Source: a virus
IMG/VR virus record: IMGVR_UViG_3300046690_000425
Location: 1 to 28,411 of that record
DNA: 28,411 nucleotides
Direction: 5' to 3' (one strand)
The stretch's first letter is position 1, and each line of letters begins with the position of its first letter. The notes beneath the pieces are model-generated. The model saw only the letters and a list, made by a program, of their open reading frames with translations. It did no database searches and had not been told where the DNA came from. The translations under genes were made by a program, and so were the position numbers. Below are positions 16,077 to 23,997 of this stretch, in pieces.

Positions 16077-17255
16077 ATGGCGCTTTTTTCACTCGACGAT
16101 CTCACCGAGCCGGCATCACGCGATGAAGTTCAAGCGGCGATGTATCGCATCTACGCAACGCTCGGCGTGAGCACCACGTCGTGGGCCGCGGGCGCGATCG
16201 TCCGCACGGTGAGCGTGGCCGTGTCTGCGATCTTGAGCTCGTTCTCGGTGCTGCAAGCCGAGATCGCGGCATCGGGATTCATGGAACTAGCGGAGGACGA
16301 TTGGCTCACGCTATGCGCGCGCTACGTCTATGGCGTCGAGCGCATCGATGCGACTTTCGCGACGGGTAAGATCACGCTCACGAACGGCGGCGGCGGCGTG
16401 TTCACGCTCGATCCCGATGACCTGATTGTCTCGAGTCCGAGCACGGGTAAGTCATACCGTAACACCGCGGCGATCTCGCTCGGCGCGGGCGTGACGCTAA
16501 CCGACGTCCCGATCCAAGCCGTCGAGGCGGGCAACACGAGCACGGCCGGGCCGGATACGATCACCGTACTCACGACGTTTCTGATTCAAGTGACGTGCAC
16601 GAATCCCGCCGCCGTGGTCGGTAGCGATGCCGAGTCCGATGCGGCGCTGCGCGCGCGCTGCCGTGAAAAGCTCGGCTCGCTCTCACCCATGGGCCCGTGG
16701 GATGCGTACGCGTACGCCGCGCGGATTTCGGAGCGCGCGCCCGGCGAGAACATCGGGATCACGCGCACGCGCGTGCTCAAGGATGGCTACGGGCACGTCA
16801 CGCTGATCGTGGCTGATCCCGATGGTGTGGTCGCGCCGAGTGACGTCGATATCATCAATGAAAATATTCAGCGCGAGGCTACGCCGCTCGCCGTCTCGAG
16901 TAGCACCGAGTCCGCGGTGCCCGTGCCGTTCACGGTCTCGTATGAAGCATGGGTCTACAACACAAGCGGCAACAATGATGACCAGATCCGCGATCTGATT
17001 CGGCTGCGTGTCGCGAACTTTTTTGCAGCGCAACCGATCGGCGGGAACCTGCTCACGCCCACGCCGCCGGGATTCATTTTTCAGGATGCGATACGTGCGG
17101 CCGTAGCCGCTGCGCTGCAGCCACAGATCTTTCACGTGCTCGTGTCATCGCCGGCGAGTGACACAACGCTCGCGACAACCGAAGTTGGCGTGCTCGTGGC
17201 GTTCGGCACCGAGGTCATTCACCAGGTGCCCGTGCCCGAGGGAGCTTCGCTATGA
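16077..17255 (+). CDS. Baseplate J-like protein (gp47 type)
   Basis: Wedge protein forming the baseplate ring. The 392 residues fit the baseplate J family: an N-terminal helix region ending near GFMELAEDDWLTLCARYVYGVER, a central beta domain (TGKITLTNGGGGVFTL, VTLTDVPIQAVEAGN), and DAALRARCREKLGSLSPMGPWDAY split across the typical R-x2-C-x2-R motif. The long C-terminal domain includes GYGHVTLIVADPDG. It lies between gp25-like and tail protein I-like genes, the expected order. A G-run sits ahead of the ATG. ATGA coupling follows. Confidence 0.9.
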   Translation: MALFSLDDLTEPASRDEVQAAMYRIYATLGVSTTSWAAGAIVRTVSVAVSAILSSFSVLQAEIAASGFMELAEDDWLTLCARYVYGVERIDATFATGKITLTNGGGGVFTLDPDDLIVSSPSTGKSYRNTAAISLGAGVTLTDVPIQAVEAGNTSTAGPDTITVLTTFLIQVTCTNPAAVVGSDAESDAALRARCREKLGSLSPMGPWDAYAYAARISERAPGENIGITRTRVLKDGYGHVTLIVADPDGVVAPSDVDIINENIQREATPLAVSSSTESAVPVPFTVSYEAWVYNTSGNNDDQIRDLIRLRVANFFAAQPIGGNLLTPTPPGFIFQDAIRAAVAAALQPQIFHVLVSSPASDTTLATTEVGVLVAFGTEVIHQVPVPEGASL

Positions 17256-17938
17256 GTAGCGATGCGGTTTACGTCACGCCTACGTTTCGCGATCGGCTGC
17301 GCCAAAGCTGCCCGCCGTGGCTGCGTATTGGGTGGGCCGAGAAGTACCTTTACCCGTTCGGCTTGTTGTGTGACGCGTTCGGCGATGCGCTCACGGCGGG
17401 CGTCAAGTTCCGGTTTCCCGGCTACTACGCGCCGGACTCGCTCGCGGTGATCGGTCGCGAGCGGCGGATCTCGCGTGGCCTAAGCGAGACCGATGCGACG
17501 TACGCAGAGCGTTTGACGATCTGGCTTGACGGCCATCGGCACCGCGGCGGGCCTTACGCGATGCTCGCGCAAATCTACGCGTACTACGCGCCCAACAATT
17601 TCCCCGTCGCGCTCATCTACCGAAACGGTAGGCGGTTCGATATGGACGTGGACGGCGTCATCACGCGTAGCGATTCGAGCTTTTCACCCGATGGCCGGCC
17701 CGATCAGTGGGCCCGATGGTGGCTCTTTTACTATACGTCTGTGTTCGCATCGCCCACGCCCGAGCAAGTGGCCGAGCTGCGGCTCATTCCAAACGAATGG
17801 AACGCCGCGCACTGTCAAGGGAAGCTCGTGGTGCTCGCACCGGGCGGCGAGCTTTGGAATTTCCCCACGGGTGACGTCTGGGATGACCTCGGCAAGCTTT
17901 GGGATATCCCGGGCGCCGTCACGATCGATATTCACTGA
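17252..17938 (+). CDS. Probable tail protein I-like baseplate wedge/fibre attachment protein
   Basis: Occupies the slot after baseplate J where P2 gpI or Mu gp48-type proteins sit, which connect wedges to tail fibres. The 228 residues are rich in Trp/Tyr/Phe (WLRIGWAEKYLYPFG, RWWLFYYTSVF), with a helix following the GLSETDATYAERLTIWLDGH region that resembles the wedge proteins' loading helix. The C-terminal end has two similar short repeats, ELWNFPTGDVWDD and KLWDIPGAVTI. ATGA overlaps the J gene. The functional call depends on gene order more than on sequence. Confidence 0.65.
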   Translation: MSSDAVYVTPTFRDRLRQSCPPWLRIGWAEKYLYPFGLLCDAFGDALTAGVKFRFPGYYAPDSLAVIGRERRISRGLSETDATYAERLTIWLDGHRHRGGPYAMLAQIYAYYAPNNFPVALIYRNGRRFDMDVDGVITRSDSSFSPDGRPDQWARWWLFYYTSVFASPTPEQVAELRLIPNEWNAAHCQGKLVVLAPGGELWNFPTGDVWDDLGKLWDIPGAVTIDIH

Positions 17939-17971
17939 CTTGTGTCACTGCGTGCACGGAGAAAACCAGCC

Positions 17972-19105
17972 ATGATCGACCTCACCGAAGCCGCGACATT
18001 CGACACGCCGATAACGGTCCCCGAGGGTACCGATACGCACGACCTCGCCGCCGAGAATGTTCAGGACATCGCGCAACGGCTCGCGAACCGCACGGCTTAC
18101 CTAAAGGCGCGCGCAGACAACGCAGCGCAGCTCAACGAGGACAACACGTTCACGGCCGCGCCACAACGCGTTGACAGTGCGGACAATGGCGTAGCGTTGT
18201 GGGAGTCGCCGGGCCACGCGGGCGGCGGGATAGGCCCGTGGAAACTGGTTTTAGACTACAAAGCCGATGCGTCGCGCTGGGTGCGCTTGTTTACCGGCAT
18301 CGATGACGTACTCGGGCACTTGGCGATCACGCTCAATGCGCGCTGGCACATATCTGACAGTAAATGGCGGCCCGATAACAGTGCTTATGACAGCTTCGGG
18401 CTGTTTGTTATTGACGAGACAATGGTTATCCGGCGGCAGCCGTCCGGGGTGTTTGATTGGGCTACGTGGCCCGCAAACGAGGGCGATATTCTCGCCGGCA
18501 ACGCAGTTACGGCCACAACGATCACTGCAGTGGCGAACGTCAACGCGTTCGGTGACTGTAACGTAGCGGGCAACGTGGTTCTCGCGGGCGAAGTTGTATA
18601 TCCGCTCGGCGGCGCTACGCCCGGATTCAAACAACGCGTCTCACTGATCCCGCTCGTAAGTGTGATGACGGCTAGCGCTAACAGTCCGCTCATAAACTCT
18701 GCTGGTAACGTCGAGTCCGCGAACGCTGGCGGGTTTCACTGGTGGCCGATCGAGCTGCCGCGCGGTGCGCAGCTGCAAAAAATCGAGTGGATCATCTATC
18801 AGTTCAATGCGGGCGCGGCGAGTTCGTGTGACGGCCAGTCTCGGCCGGCCGCGGACTACAGCACCACAACGCCGCCACTACCTGTGTTCACGTCGATCGC
18901 CGGCGGCGCGTCCGGCCCGGCGGCGAGCGGCTTTCGCTTGATCACGAATGACTACACGCCGCCGGCCTACCCGGGCGCGCCGATTATCATCGATCCTAAC
19001 GTCGAGTACCGAGCGCTATGGCTGCCGGGCACGGCCGGGCCGGGCAAAGATGCCGTAGGGCAGATCCGTATAACGTTCCTCGATCCCGGGCCGCGTAACA
19101 ATTGA
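17972..19105 (+). CDS. Tail fibre/appendage protein
   Basis: A 377-residue structural protein directly after the wedge genes. The start at 17972 (MIDLTEAATF) is preferred to a GTG at 17942 because GGAG lies ten bases ahead of it. The first 55 residues resemble the attachment segment of phage fibres: TPITVPEGTDTHDLAAENV, then AQRLANRTAYLKARAD, the LaNRTxYLK pattern. The middle (about 60-230) is beta-rich with aromatic residues, and the end (about 255-377) looks like a separate beta-sandwich. Parts of 18290-18780 are less GC-rich than the baseplate genes. A receptor-binding role is inferred. Confidence 0.65.
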   Translation: MIDLTEAATFDTPITVPEGTDTHDLAAENVQDIAQRLANRTAYLKARADNAAQLNEDNTFTAAPQRVDSADNGVALWESPGHAGGGIGPWKLVLDYKADASRWVRLFTGIDDVLGHLAITLNARWHISDSKWRPDNSAYDSFGLFVIDETMVIRRQPSGVFDWATWPANEGDILAGNAVTATTITAVANVNAFGDCNVAGNVVLAGEVVYPLGGATPGFKQRVSLIPLVSVMTASANSPLINSAGNVESANAGGFHWWPIELPRGAQLQKIEWIIYQFNAGAASSCDGQSRPAADYSTTTPPLPVFTSIAGGASGPAASGFRLITNDYTPPAYPGAPIIIDPNVEYRALWLPGTAGPGKDAVGQIRITFLDPGPRNN

Positions 19106-19114
19106 GGTCATACG

Positions 19115-20599
19115 ATGAGCTTTCTAGACAACGTTCTAAGCGGCCTCGCATATCGGCTCAAAACGCTATCGGGCGTGGTCGATGTGTCCGAAGCGCCCGC
19201 GCCCGAGCCGGGGCAAGTGCTTACCGCGCTCGATGCCACACACGCCGAATGGCTCGACCCTACCGGCGGCGGCGATCCCGGCGGCGGCACGGCCGATCAA
19301 GCGAACGCACTCACGTGCACGGGCGGCGATCCTATCGACGTGAGCGGCGCGGCACCACCCACGGCCGGGCAAGTGCTCACCGCGCTCGATGACTTGAACG
19401 CCGAGTGGCGTGATCCCGTGCTCCCGCCGGACATATTCGACACGGCCAACACAGTGCTCTGCGCGCTCGACGGCGACGGCGGCCTCGGGCCCGTGCCCGT
19501 GTTTATGCCGCCGTCCACGGCGCTTATGCGCGCCGATACGGGTGACATCTTTGCGGGCACTGGAGCGGACCTCGCGGCTCTCATTGGGCCGGTGAGCGGA
19601 ACGGATTCGACCGCGCGCGCTGCAGCTGCGGCCGCGCAAGCGACGGCCGATGCTGCCGTGCCCGCTGCATTGTTCGACGCGAACACAGTGATCGCCGCCG
19701 ACGTCGACAACACACCGCACGCGATCACAATGCCGCCGTCGACTGTGCTAGTGCGGCTCGCGAGTGGCGCGATCAAGGCGGGGACCGTCGCGGAGCTGCA
19801 AGCCCTGCTAGGGATTGCGCCGGCCGCGTCCGGCAGCGCGCCGCTTTGGCAACAGCCAGCATTGCCACACACAGACGATGTTGAATTCACATCGACTCCG
19901 ACTGGGTTTGATTGTCGCGTTCAATCAACAGCGGGCGCGAGCCAAGCGATGACACTTGGCACTGCGGCACCCGATGCGTATGCACGTCTATCGCAAGGTG
20001 TCGGTAACGTTGTATTCAACACGCAGCGCGCAAGTTGGATGCACTTGCATAGCTGGAATACCAACGTTGCAAACAATCCCAACCCGGCTGTGTATTGCAA
20101 GCCGCTGACAGCGCCAGCTACTAACATGTTTGTTTGGACACGACTTGGCGTGTTCAAGCCGAACGTTGGATATACGGGTGATGAGTTTTTCGGGATCTGT
20201 ATGGCCGCGGACACTGGTGGCCATCCTAACCCCACGCTATTTGTGTCGACTGCTTTGGGAAATTATGCGGGCGGCTGCGTGTTTCAAGGTCAATCATTCG
20301 ACGGCGGCGGGACTGGCTTGACTGTGATACCTAACAACGCGTCCGGCGTTACGTTTCAATCGACATGTGCACCATACGAATATGTAGCGGTGCACAAGCG
20401 CGGAACTGTCTATCACTTTTGGTTGTTCAATGACGCGGGACAAAGATTGCATCTTGGCTCGATCACGCTGGCCACGTTCGCGCCGGCATGGTTCGGCTTT
20501 CAATGGCGATGTAACAACGGTTCACTAGTGCAACCCGGTACGCCTGTTTACTGTGCGGATTTTCTGCGCCGGATCGATACCGCCACCTTTCCGTTTTGA
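19115..20599 (+). CDS. Modular tail fibre protein with internal repeats
   Basis: Probable fibre of 494 residues. The N-terminal 235 residues are built from repeats: GQVLTALDATHAEWLD (33-48) recurs as GQVLTALDDLNAEWRD (85-100). A longer unit with MPPSTALMRADTGDIFAG (131-148) recurs as MPPSTVLVRLASGAIKAG (206-223). Alanine-rich helix at 168-186 may trimerise the chain. From about residue 245 the sequence becomes an aromatic, Asn/Thr-rich beta domain ending in CADFLRRIDTATFPF, and DNA composition becomes distinctly less GC-rich, as expected for an exchanged receptor-binding head. GAGG lies seven bases before the ATG. Confidence 0.75.
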   Translation: MSFLDNVLSGLAYRLKTLSGVVDVSEAPAPEPGQVLTALDATHAEWLDPTGGGDPGGGTADQANALTCTGGDPIDVSGAAPPTAGQVLTALDDLNAEWRDPVLPPDIFDTANTVLCALDGDGGLGPVPVFMPPSTALMRADTGDIFAGTGADLAALIGPVSGTDSTARAAAAAAQATADAAVPAALFDANTVIAADVDNTPHAITMPPSTVLVRLASGAIKAGTVAELQALLGIAPAASGSAPLWQQPALPHTDDVEFTSTPTGFDCRVQSTAGASQAMTLGTAAPDAYARLSQGVGNVVFNTQRASWMHLHSWNTNVANNPNPAVYCKPLTAPATNMFVWTRLGVFKPNVGYTGDEFFGICMAADTGGHPNPTLFVSTALGNYAGGCVFQGQSFDGGGTGLTVIPNNASGVTFQSTCAPYEYVAVHKRGTVYHFWLFNDAGQRLHLGSITLATFAPAWFGFQWRCNNGSLVQPGTPVYCADFLRRIDTATFPF

Positions 20600-20614
20600 A
20601 AGGCTCCCACACCC

Positions 20615-20965
20615 ATGCCATCAACATCAGTCAGTCAGTATTTTCAAGGCCAGCACCAAGCCGGTAGTGAGGGCGTGTTGCTCGCCGCCGACATCGTGTG
20701 CCCGGGCCCGTGCATGCTGCAATGCGTCGCAGGCTACAACGCGGCCGCGGGGCTGCTCTACGTGCAGCTATTCGACAAAATCACGGCGCCCGTAGCGGGT
20801 GACGTGCCCGAGATGGTGATCCCGGTGCCCGGCGGGCGTACGCCGTTCTCACTGTCGATCCCTTACGTGTTTACGCTCGGGTGCTCGATCGGGATCAGTA
20901 GCACCGAGCTCACTTACACGGCCGGCGGCGCATCGCTCTTGTACATCGCCACGGTGCAGTCATGA
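20615..20965 (+). CDS. Small beta-rich tail-associated protein
   Basis: A 116-residue protein right after the fibre gene. It appears wholly beta-stranded (MLQCVAGYNAAAGLLYVQLFD, split by turns; GRTPFSLSIPYVFTLGCSIGIS), like small capping or head domains that decorate tail appendages. GAAAGG lies about eleven bases before the ATG. Its last base-pairs overlap the next gene (ATGA). Function is unknown; an accessory receptor-binding or fibre-tip protein is a guess from position. It may share its fold with the two halves of the next protein. Confidence 0.6.
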   Translation: MPSTSVSQYFQGQHQAGSEGVLLAADIVCPGPCMLQCVAGYNAAAGLLYVQLFDKITAPVAGDVPEMVIPVPGGRTPFSLSIPYVFTLGCSIGISSTELTYTAGGASLLYIATVQS

Positions 20966-21729
20966 GTAACGATGACAAGTTCTATGGTGGGCTGCGCGTA
21001 GGCGCGGCGGGCAGTGGTGGCGGCGCGTCTAACATTGTCGAGCCGCCGCGAACCGGTATGATCTTCGCACGTGTTGCGAATGGAGCATCGGCAACGATTT
21101 GCCCGGCGCCGCCGGCCGGATATATGAATTTGGCAACGTTCGCGGGACATAACGCCGATGCGGCACTGACACTGCTATTTCGCGCCCACGATGCGGACGG
21201 CGATCACGTTGCCAATGGCGCAGCACCGATCGCCGCGCTTGGCGATGCGTTTCCCGTCAATTCTGGCTTCCCATTGTTACTAACTACTGACTTGGTTGCG
21301 GTAGTCAGTGGCGGAACGGGCGGCACACCATGCGAGTTCCGTGGGAATTATCAGCAAGTGCCAATTCCGACAGGAATCATGCGCGCGGCCGTTGTTTTGA
21401 CAACGGCTTACCAAGCCATTCCAATCGTTCCGGCTAGCGGTCAAATGGTGGGCCTAAGCCTCATTCCAGATCTGCAGAGCGGAAATCAGGGGATTCTAAT
21501 TTTCAATGGCGACACGGCCACGGCAACGGTGAACTTTCGACTCACGCGCGGTGCAACCATTTTCTTGTGGAACACTACAGTCTCGGGCCCGCCGATACGC
21601 TCGGCACCGTTTCCGGTAGTCCCGATACTTCCGGGTGACGTGTTCGAGGTCAAACTAGCCGCGCCGCCCGCCGTTCCCGGGACAATCATTTTTCGCGCAA
21701 ACTATGTGCCGGCCACGCTGGCACAATGA
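20962..21729 (+). CDS. Tail appendage protein with two similar beta domains
   Basis: A 255-residue protein coupled to the gene before it. After a Gly-rich lead (GAAGSGGGASN) it seems to contain two related domains of about 105 residues. The first ends GTPCEFRGNYQQVPI and the second GTIIFRANYVPATL; both begin with strands after a proline-rich turn and contain a hydrophobic LTLLFRA / TVNFRLT strand in the middle. The fold is probably a jelly-roll or similar beta sandwich. The second half is less GC-rich. A receptor-binding or decoration role fits the position after the fibre genes; no family recognised. Confidence 0.6.
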   Translation: MSNDDKFYGGLRVGAAGSGGGASNIVEPPRTGMIFARVANGASATICPAPPAGYMNLATFAGHNADAALTLLFRAHDADGDHVANGAAPIAALGDAFPVNSGFPLLLTTDLVAVVSGGTGGTPCEFRGNYQQVPIPTGIMRAAVVLTTAYQAIPIVPASGQMVGLSLIPDLQSGNQGILIFNGDTATATVNFRLTRGATIFLWNTTVSGPPIRSAPFPVVPILPGDVFEVKLAAPPAVPGTIIFRANYVPATLAQ

Positions 21730-21935
21730 CCCGCACCGCGCACGCGCTCGCCGTCGCGCTCACGCTCGCCGCGTGCGCGCCCGAATTCGCGCTGCAGCGG
21801 CCCACGACCATACGGTGCACGTGCACGTGTGACCACGAACGCAAGCCGTGCACGGCGCCCGAGGCCGCGCCTACGCGCGCGCCGGCCCGTGCCACGCCCG
21901 CGCCCGCGCCGCCGTCACCTACGCGCGTGCCGTGA
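21726..21935 (+). CDS. Small proline-rich lipoprotein (outer-membrane spanin candidate)
   Basis: A 69-residue protein with a lipoprotein signal peptide: MTRT lead, hydrophobic AHALAVALTL, and lipobox LAAC with Cys17 as the lipidated residue. The mature part (about 53 residues) has several extra cysteines (CTCTC and C39 region) and a Pro/Ala-rich end (TPAPAPPSPTRVP). Small, proline-rich lipoproteins at the end of late operons are typical of Rz1-like outer-membrane spanins, which fuse the two membranes at lysis. No inner-membrane spanin, holin or endolysin is recognised next to it, so this remains a candidate. ATGA overlap links it to the late operon. It implies a Gram-negative host if correct. 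Confidence 0.55.
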   Translation: MTRTAHALAVALTLAACAPEFALQRPTTIRCTCTCDHERKPCTAPEAAPTRAPARATPAPAPPSPTRVP

Positions 21936-21938
21936 ACG

Positions 21939-22217
21939 TCACGCGCCCGCGCTGCGTGCCTTGCGGCGTAGGCGCGCGTAGATTTTTGCTAGGTCTTTCC
22001 ATTCAGGGTGTGTGCGTAGGAAAGCAAGCACGTTATCGCGCGGCACACGATCGCCCCGCACGCGTTTTTTGACGCACGTGATTAGTGCGATCGCAATGGT
22101 AAGCACGCGCGCTTGCTCGACGATCGCGAGATCATGCTGACTAAGAGCCATAAACACCGCGTCCACGGCGCTAGCCTCACGCCCAATCGGCACGCGCTCA
22201 CGCACACGCTTGCTCAC
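21939..22217 (-). CDS. Uncharacterised small basic protein, end of minus-strand operon
   Basis: A 92-residue protein, last gene of the minus-strand block and tail-to-tail with the lipoprotein gene, with only three bases between stops. Helical prediction by eye: a hydrophobic stretch EQARVLTIAIALITCV is followed by a basic region (KKRVRGDR) and a positively charged end (KDLAKIYARLRRKARS). The start is a GTG overlapping the previous stop (GTGA). It might bind nucleic acid or membrane, but no family is recognised. No terminator hairpin is seen between it and the convergent operon. Confidence 0.55.
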   Translation of the reverse strand: MSKRVRERVPIGREASAVDAVFMALSQHDLAIVEQARVLTIAIALITCVKKRVRGDRVPRDNVLAFLRTHPEWKDLAKIYARLRRKARSAGA

Positions 22218-22543
22218 GCGCCGCCCGCCCGCGTAGCTTCATAGTGTGCCGTTTGCGCCATGATCACGGTAGCGCGGCCGCTCACGGCCACGTCTAACGC
22301 TTTCAGAAACGCGCTGCCGGCAGCGTTGCCCGCGATCGTCTCGAGCCACTGTGCGAGCGCGCCGATGATCATGGTTCCATCGTCGGTATGCCAATGCAGC
22401 TTCGGCACTTGGTGAGGCCCGGGCCCGGGCGCGGCGTGGCCGCAGTGCTCGGCGTACCACTTGACGGCGGCGGCGATCATCGTGTCGAGGTCGTGGCCGT
22501 AGCCGCGGTAGTAAGCCGCGTCGGTTTCGTGGTCGGTTGTCAT
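22214..22543 (-). CDS. Uncharacterised 109-residue phage protein
   Basis: Starts at the ATG with complement at 22541-22543, with AAAGGA ten bases upstream; a longer open frame upstream is overlapped by the previous gene. It opens with an acidic, aromatic region (DAAYYRGYGHDLDTMI), then a His-rich patch (CGHAAPGPGPHQ and LHWHTDD) and a helical C-terminal half (LAQWLETIAGNAAG, KALDVAV). Clustered His and Cys could bind metal, but spacing fits no motif I know. ATGA and GTGA overlaps join it to both neighbours. Function not recognised. Confidence 0.6.
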   Translation of the reverse strand: MTTDHETDAAYYRGYGHDLDTMIAAAVKWYAEHCGHAAPGPGPHQVPKLHWHTDDGTMIIGALAQWLETIAGNAAGSAFLKALDVAVSGRATVIMAQTAHYEATRAGGA

Positions 22544-22986
22544 ATGTCCCCAATCCTTTCGACGCCGCGCAACACGCGCTCGGCGAGTGACACTGCGGCG
22601 AGCTCGCGTTGTGAGCGCGTCACGATGTGCGGCATCTCGCGAATATCGCGGTGCCATATGCAGTGACGGCTGTATGTGTAGGCCACGTTCTGTAGCCCGC
22701 ATGCCGTGTCATTGAATCGCCGCTCGGTCTCGAGCACCCACGCGCGCTCATCGGCTGTGAGTGTCATAGGCTGCCGCCCCGCATCGTCATCGTGCAAGTT
22801 GTTAGCGGCCTCTGTGATGATCCTAGCGACCTCAAGCGCCATGCTTTTGTCGAAACCGATCCATTCAATCGCCTTGCCGAAATCGATGATAACCGTGTTG
22901 GTTTTCTTATGAGCGCTCACGCGCACGGCTAACGCGCCGCCGTCATTCTCGGCGATCTTGCCGCGCGGATATTGTGGATCGGTCAT
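22540..22986 (-). CDS. Uncharacterised 148-residue phage protein
   Basis: The ATG ending at 22986 is chosen over a TTG further upstream because GAGGA lies seven bases before it and it overlaps the preceding stop (ATGA). The N-terminal half has a beta pattern (ALAVRVSAHKKTNTVIIDFG) followed by a helix (MALEVARIITEAANNLH). The rest is helical and charged with LTADERAWVLETERRFND and IVTRSQRELAAVSLAERVL. Two cysteines lie in the middle. Nothing matches a known enzyme motif. The context suggests an early or accessory role. Confidence 0.6.
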   Translation of the reverse strand: MTDPQYPRGKIAENDGGALAVRVSAHKKTNTVIIDFGKAIEWIGFDKSMALEVARIITEAANNLHDDDAGRQPMTLTADERAWVLETERRFNDTACGLQNVAYTYSRHCIWHRDIREMPHIVTRSQRELAAVSLAERVLRGVERIGDI

Positions 22987-23189
22987 GGTTGTGTCCTCAC
23001 GCGCCAATGCGAGCCACGCAGCCGGCGCCGGATAGTGCGTGGTGCCACGCCGAGCTTGCGTGCGAGTCCGGCGATCGTGATCTCGCCCGCGCGCACGCGA
23101 TCGATGTCGCGATCGGGAATGGTTAGTAGCGGCCGGCCCATACGTACCCCGGGCCGGCGCTGCGCTTTTGTGGTGATTTGATCTTGCAT
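22983..23189 (-). CDS. Small helix-turn-helix protein (resolvase-type HTH)
   Basis: A 68-residue probable DNA-binding protein. The basic N-terminus (QRRPGVRMGRP) is followed by DRDIDRVRAGEITIAGLARKLGVAPRTIRRRLRG, given here in two parts: DRDIDRVRAGE and TIAGLARKLGVAPRTIRRRL. That is the classical helix-turn-helix at the C-terminus of Hin-type resolvases and Fis-like activators. The ATG ends at 23189 and overlaps the upstream stop by one base. AAGGGG lies six bases before it. It is the only clear regulator in the minus-strand block, so it may control this operon or the late genes. The GRP box resembles an AT-hook minor-groove binder. Confidence 0.7.
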   Translation of the reverse strand: MQDQITTKAQRRPGVRMGRPLLTIPDRDIDRVRAGEITIAGLARKLGVAPRTIRRRLRGSHWRVRTQP

Positions 23190-23671
23190 CAGTGTCCCCT
23201 TGGCATCGCGCGCGCCGTGATGATCGCGACGGGCGCAGCCCCTTGCATGTGTCCTACGATCTCGCCGTGTGGCTGCCGAGCGATGAGCCGCTGCAGCTCG
23301 GGATCCCACGGGCCCGTTGACCCCTCGGTCATGTGGTAGTGCACCACTTCGCCGAGCGTGTATCGGATGACGGCTTGCGCGTTGTAGATCTGGTAGAAAT
23401 CCGTGCTTTCGAGCGCGAAATAAACACGCTCATGCATGAAATACCCGGCTTGCCATACGCGGCCGTTCGCCTCGACCCACGCGTGCACGTAGGGCGCGTG
23501 CGTGTCGTTTCCAATGCAGATCCCGTGCACCACGCGAAACCGATCGCGGAACGCGGGATCACGCAGCTTGCGGACACCAGCGTCGGAAAGCGCGCGCGGA
23601 AAAAACTCGAGCGCGTCATCAAAGCACGTATCGGTCGGCTCAATGACCGGCGGCGGGTGCGCGTGCGGCAT
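23189..23671 (-). CDS. Uncharacterised 160-residue phage protein with HAW motif
   Basis: An alpha/beta-looking protein with RFRVVHGICIGN (44-55), VHAWVEANGRVWQAG (62-76) and aromatic segments DFYQIYNAQAVIRY. A Cys after HGIC and the HAWVE-NGxVW pattern loosely recall transglutaminase-like or papain-fold proteins, where a His-Ala-Trp precedes a conserved acidic residue. The Cys-His-Asp triad cannot be confirmed by eye. GAGG lies eight bases before the ATG. A 1-base overlap joins it to the HTH gene. I would call it hypothetical, with a possible cysteine-peptidase fold. Confidence 0.6.
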   Translation of the reverse strand: MPHAHPPPVIEPTDTCFDDALEFFPRALSDAGVRKLRDPAFRDRFRVVHGICIGNDTHAPYVHAWVEANGRVWQAGYFMHERVYFALESTDFYQIYNAQAVIRYTLGEVVHYHMTEGSTGPWDPELQRLIARQPHGEIVGHMQGAAPVAIITARAMPRGH

Positions 23672-23673
23672 GG

Positions 23674-23997
23674 CTAATACCTCACGTGTTCGGTTGCGGG
23701 ATCACCATCCGTGCGGCGCCGGCCCGTGAGCGGGTTACGGTGCCACCCATCGAGTGGATCGCCGTCACCCGTCCACGCCTCGGCGGCCTCGATCGCGCGC
23801 GCGTGGGTCGCGTAGCAGAACGCGTCTATGATGTCCGCGTACTCGCCCGGTTCGCAGTAGCACACGCGCGCTTTGCCGAACGTCATCGGATACACAACGA
23901 TCTGATAGTCGTCCTCGACCACGCGGTGATACAGCGCGCCGTCAAATCTAGTTACGTCCGGCGGCGCGGCGGCGGGCGCTGCAAGTGGCGGCCTCAC
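23674..23997 (-). CDS. Uncharacterised 107-residue phage protein
   Basis: A small acidic-to-neutral protein with a Pro/Ala-rich lead, a beta segment (YHRVVEDDYQIVVYPMTFG), a Cys-rich turn (ARVCYCEPGEYADI), a helix (ATHARAIEAAEAWTG) and a basic end (WHRNPLTGRRRTDG). The start is a GTG overlapping the upstream stop (GTGA). The stop lies two bases ahead of the next start. No family recognised. The compact mix of strands and one helix would suit a small regulatory or inhibitor protein, but this is a guess from shape. Confidence 0.55.
   Translation of the reverse strand: MRPPLAAPAAAPPDVTRFDGALYHRVVEDDYQIVVYPMTFGKARVCYCEPGEYADIIDAFCYATHARAIEAAEAWTGDGDPLDGWHRNPLTGRRRTDGDPATEHVRY

Noticed and set aside
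22983-23189. Remnant of a serine recombinase (resolvase HTH only)
   Set aside because: The gene has its own good ribosome site and start and is coupled on both sides, with no catalytic-domain remains upstream, so it is better read as an intact small HTH protein.
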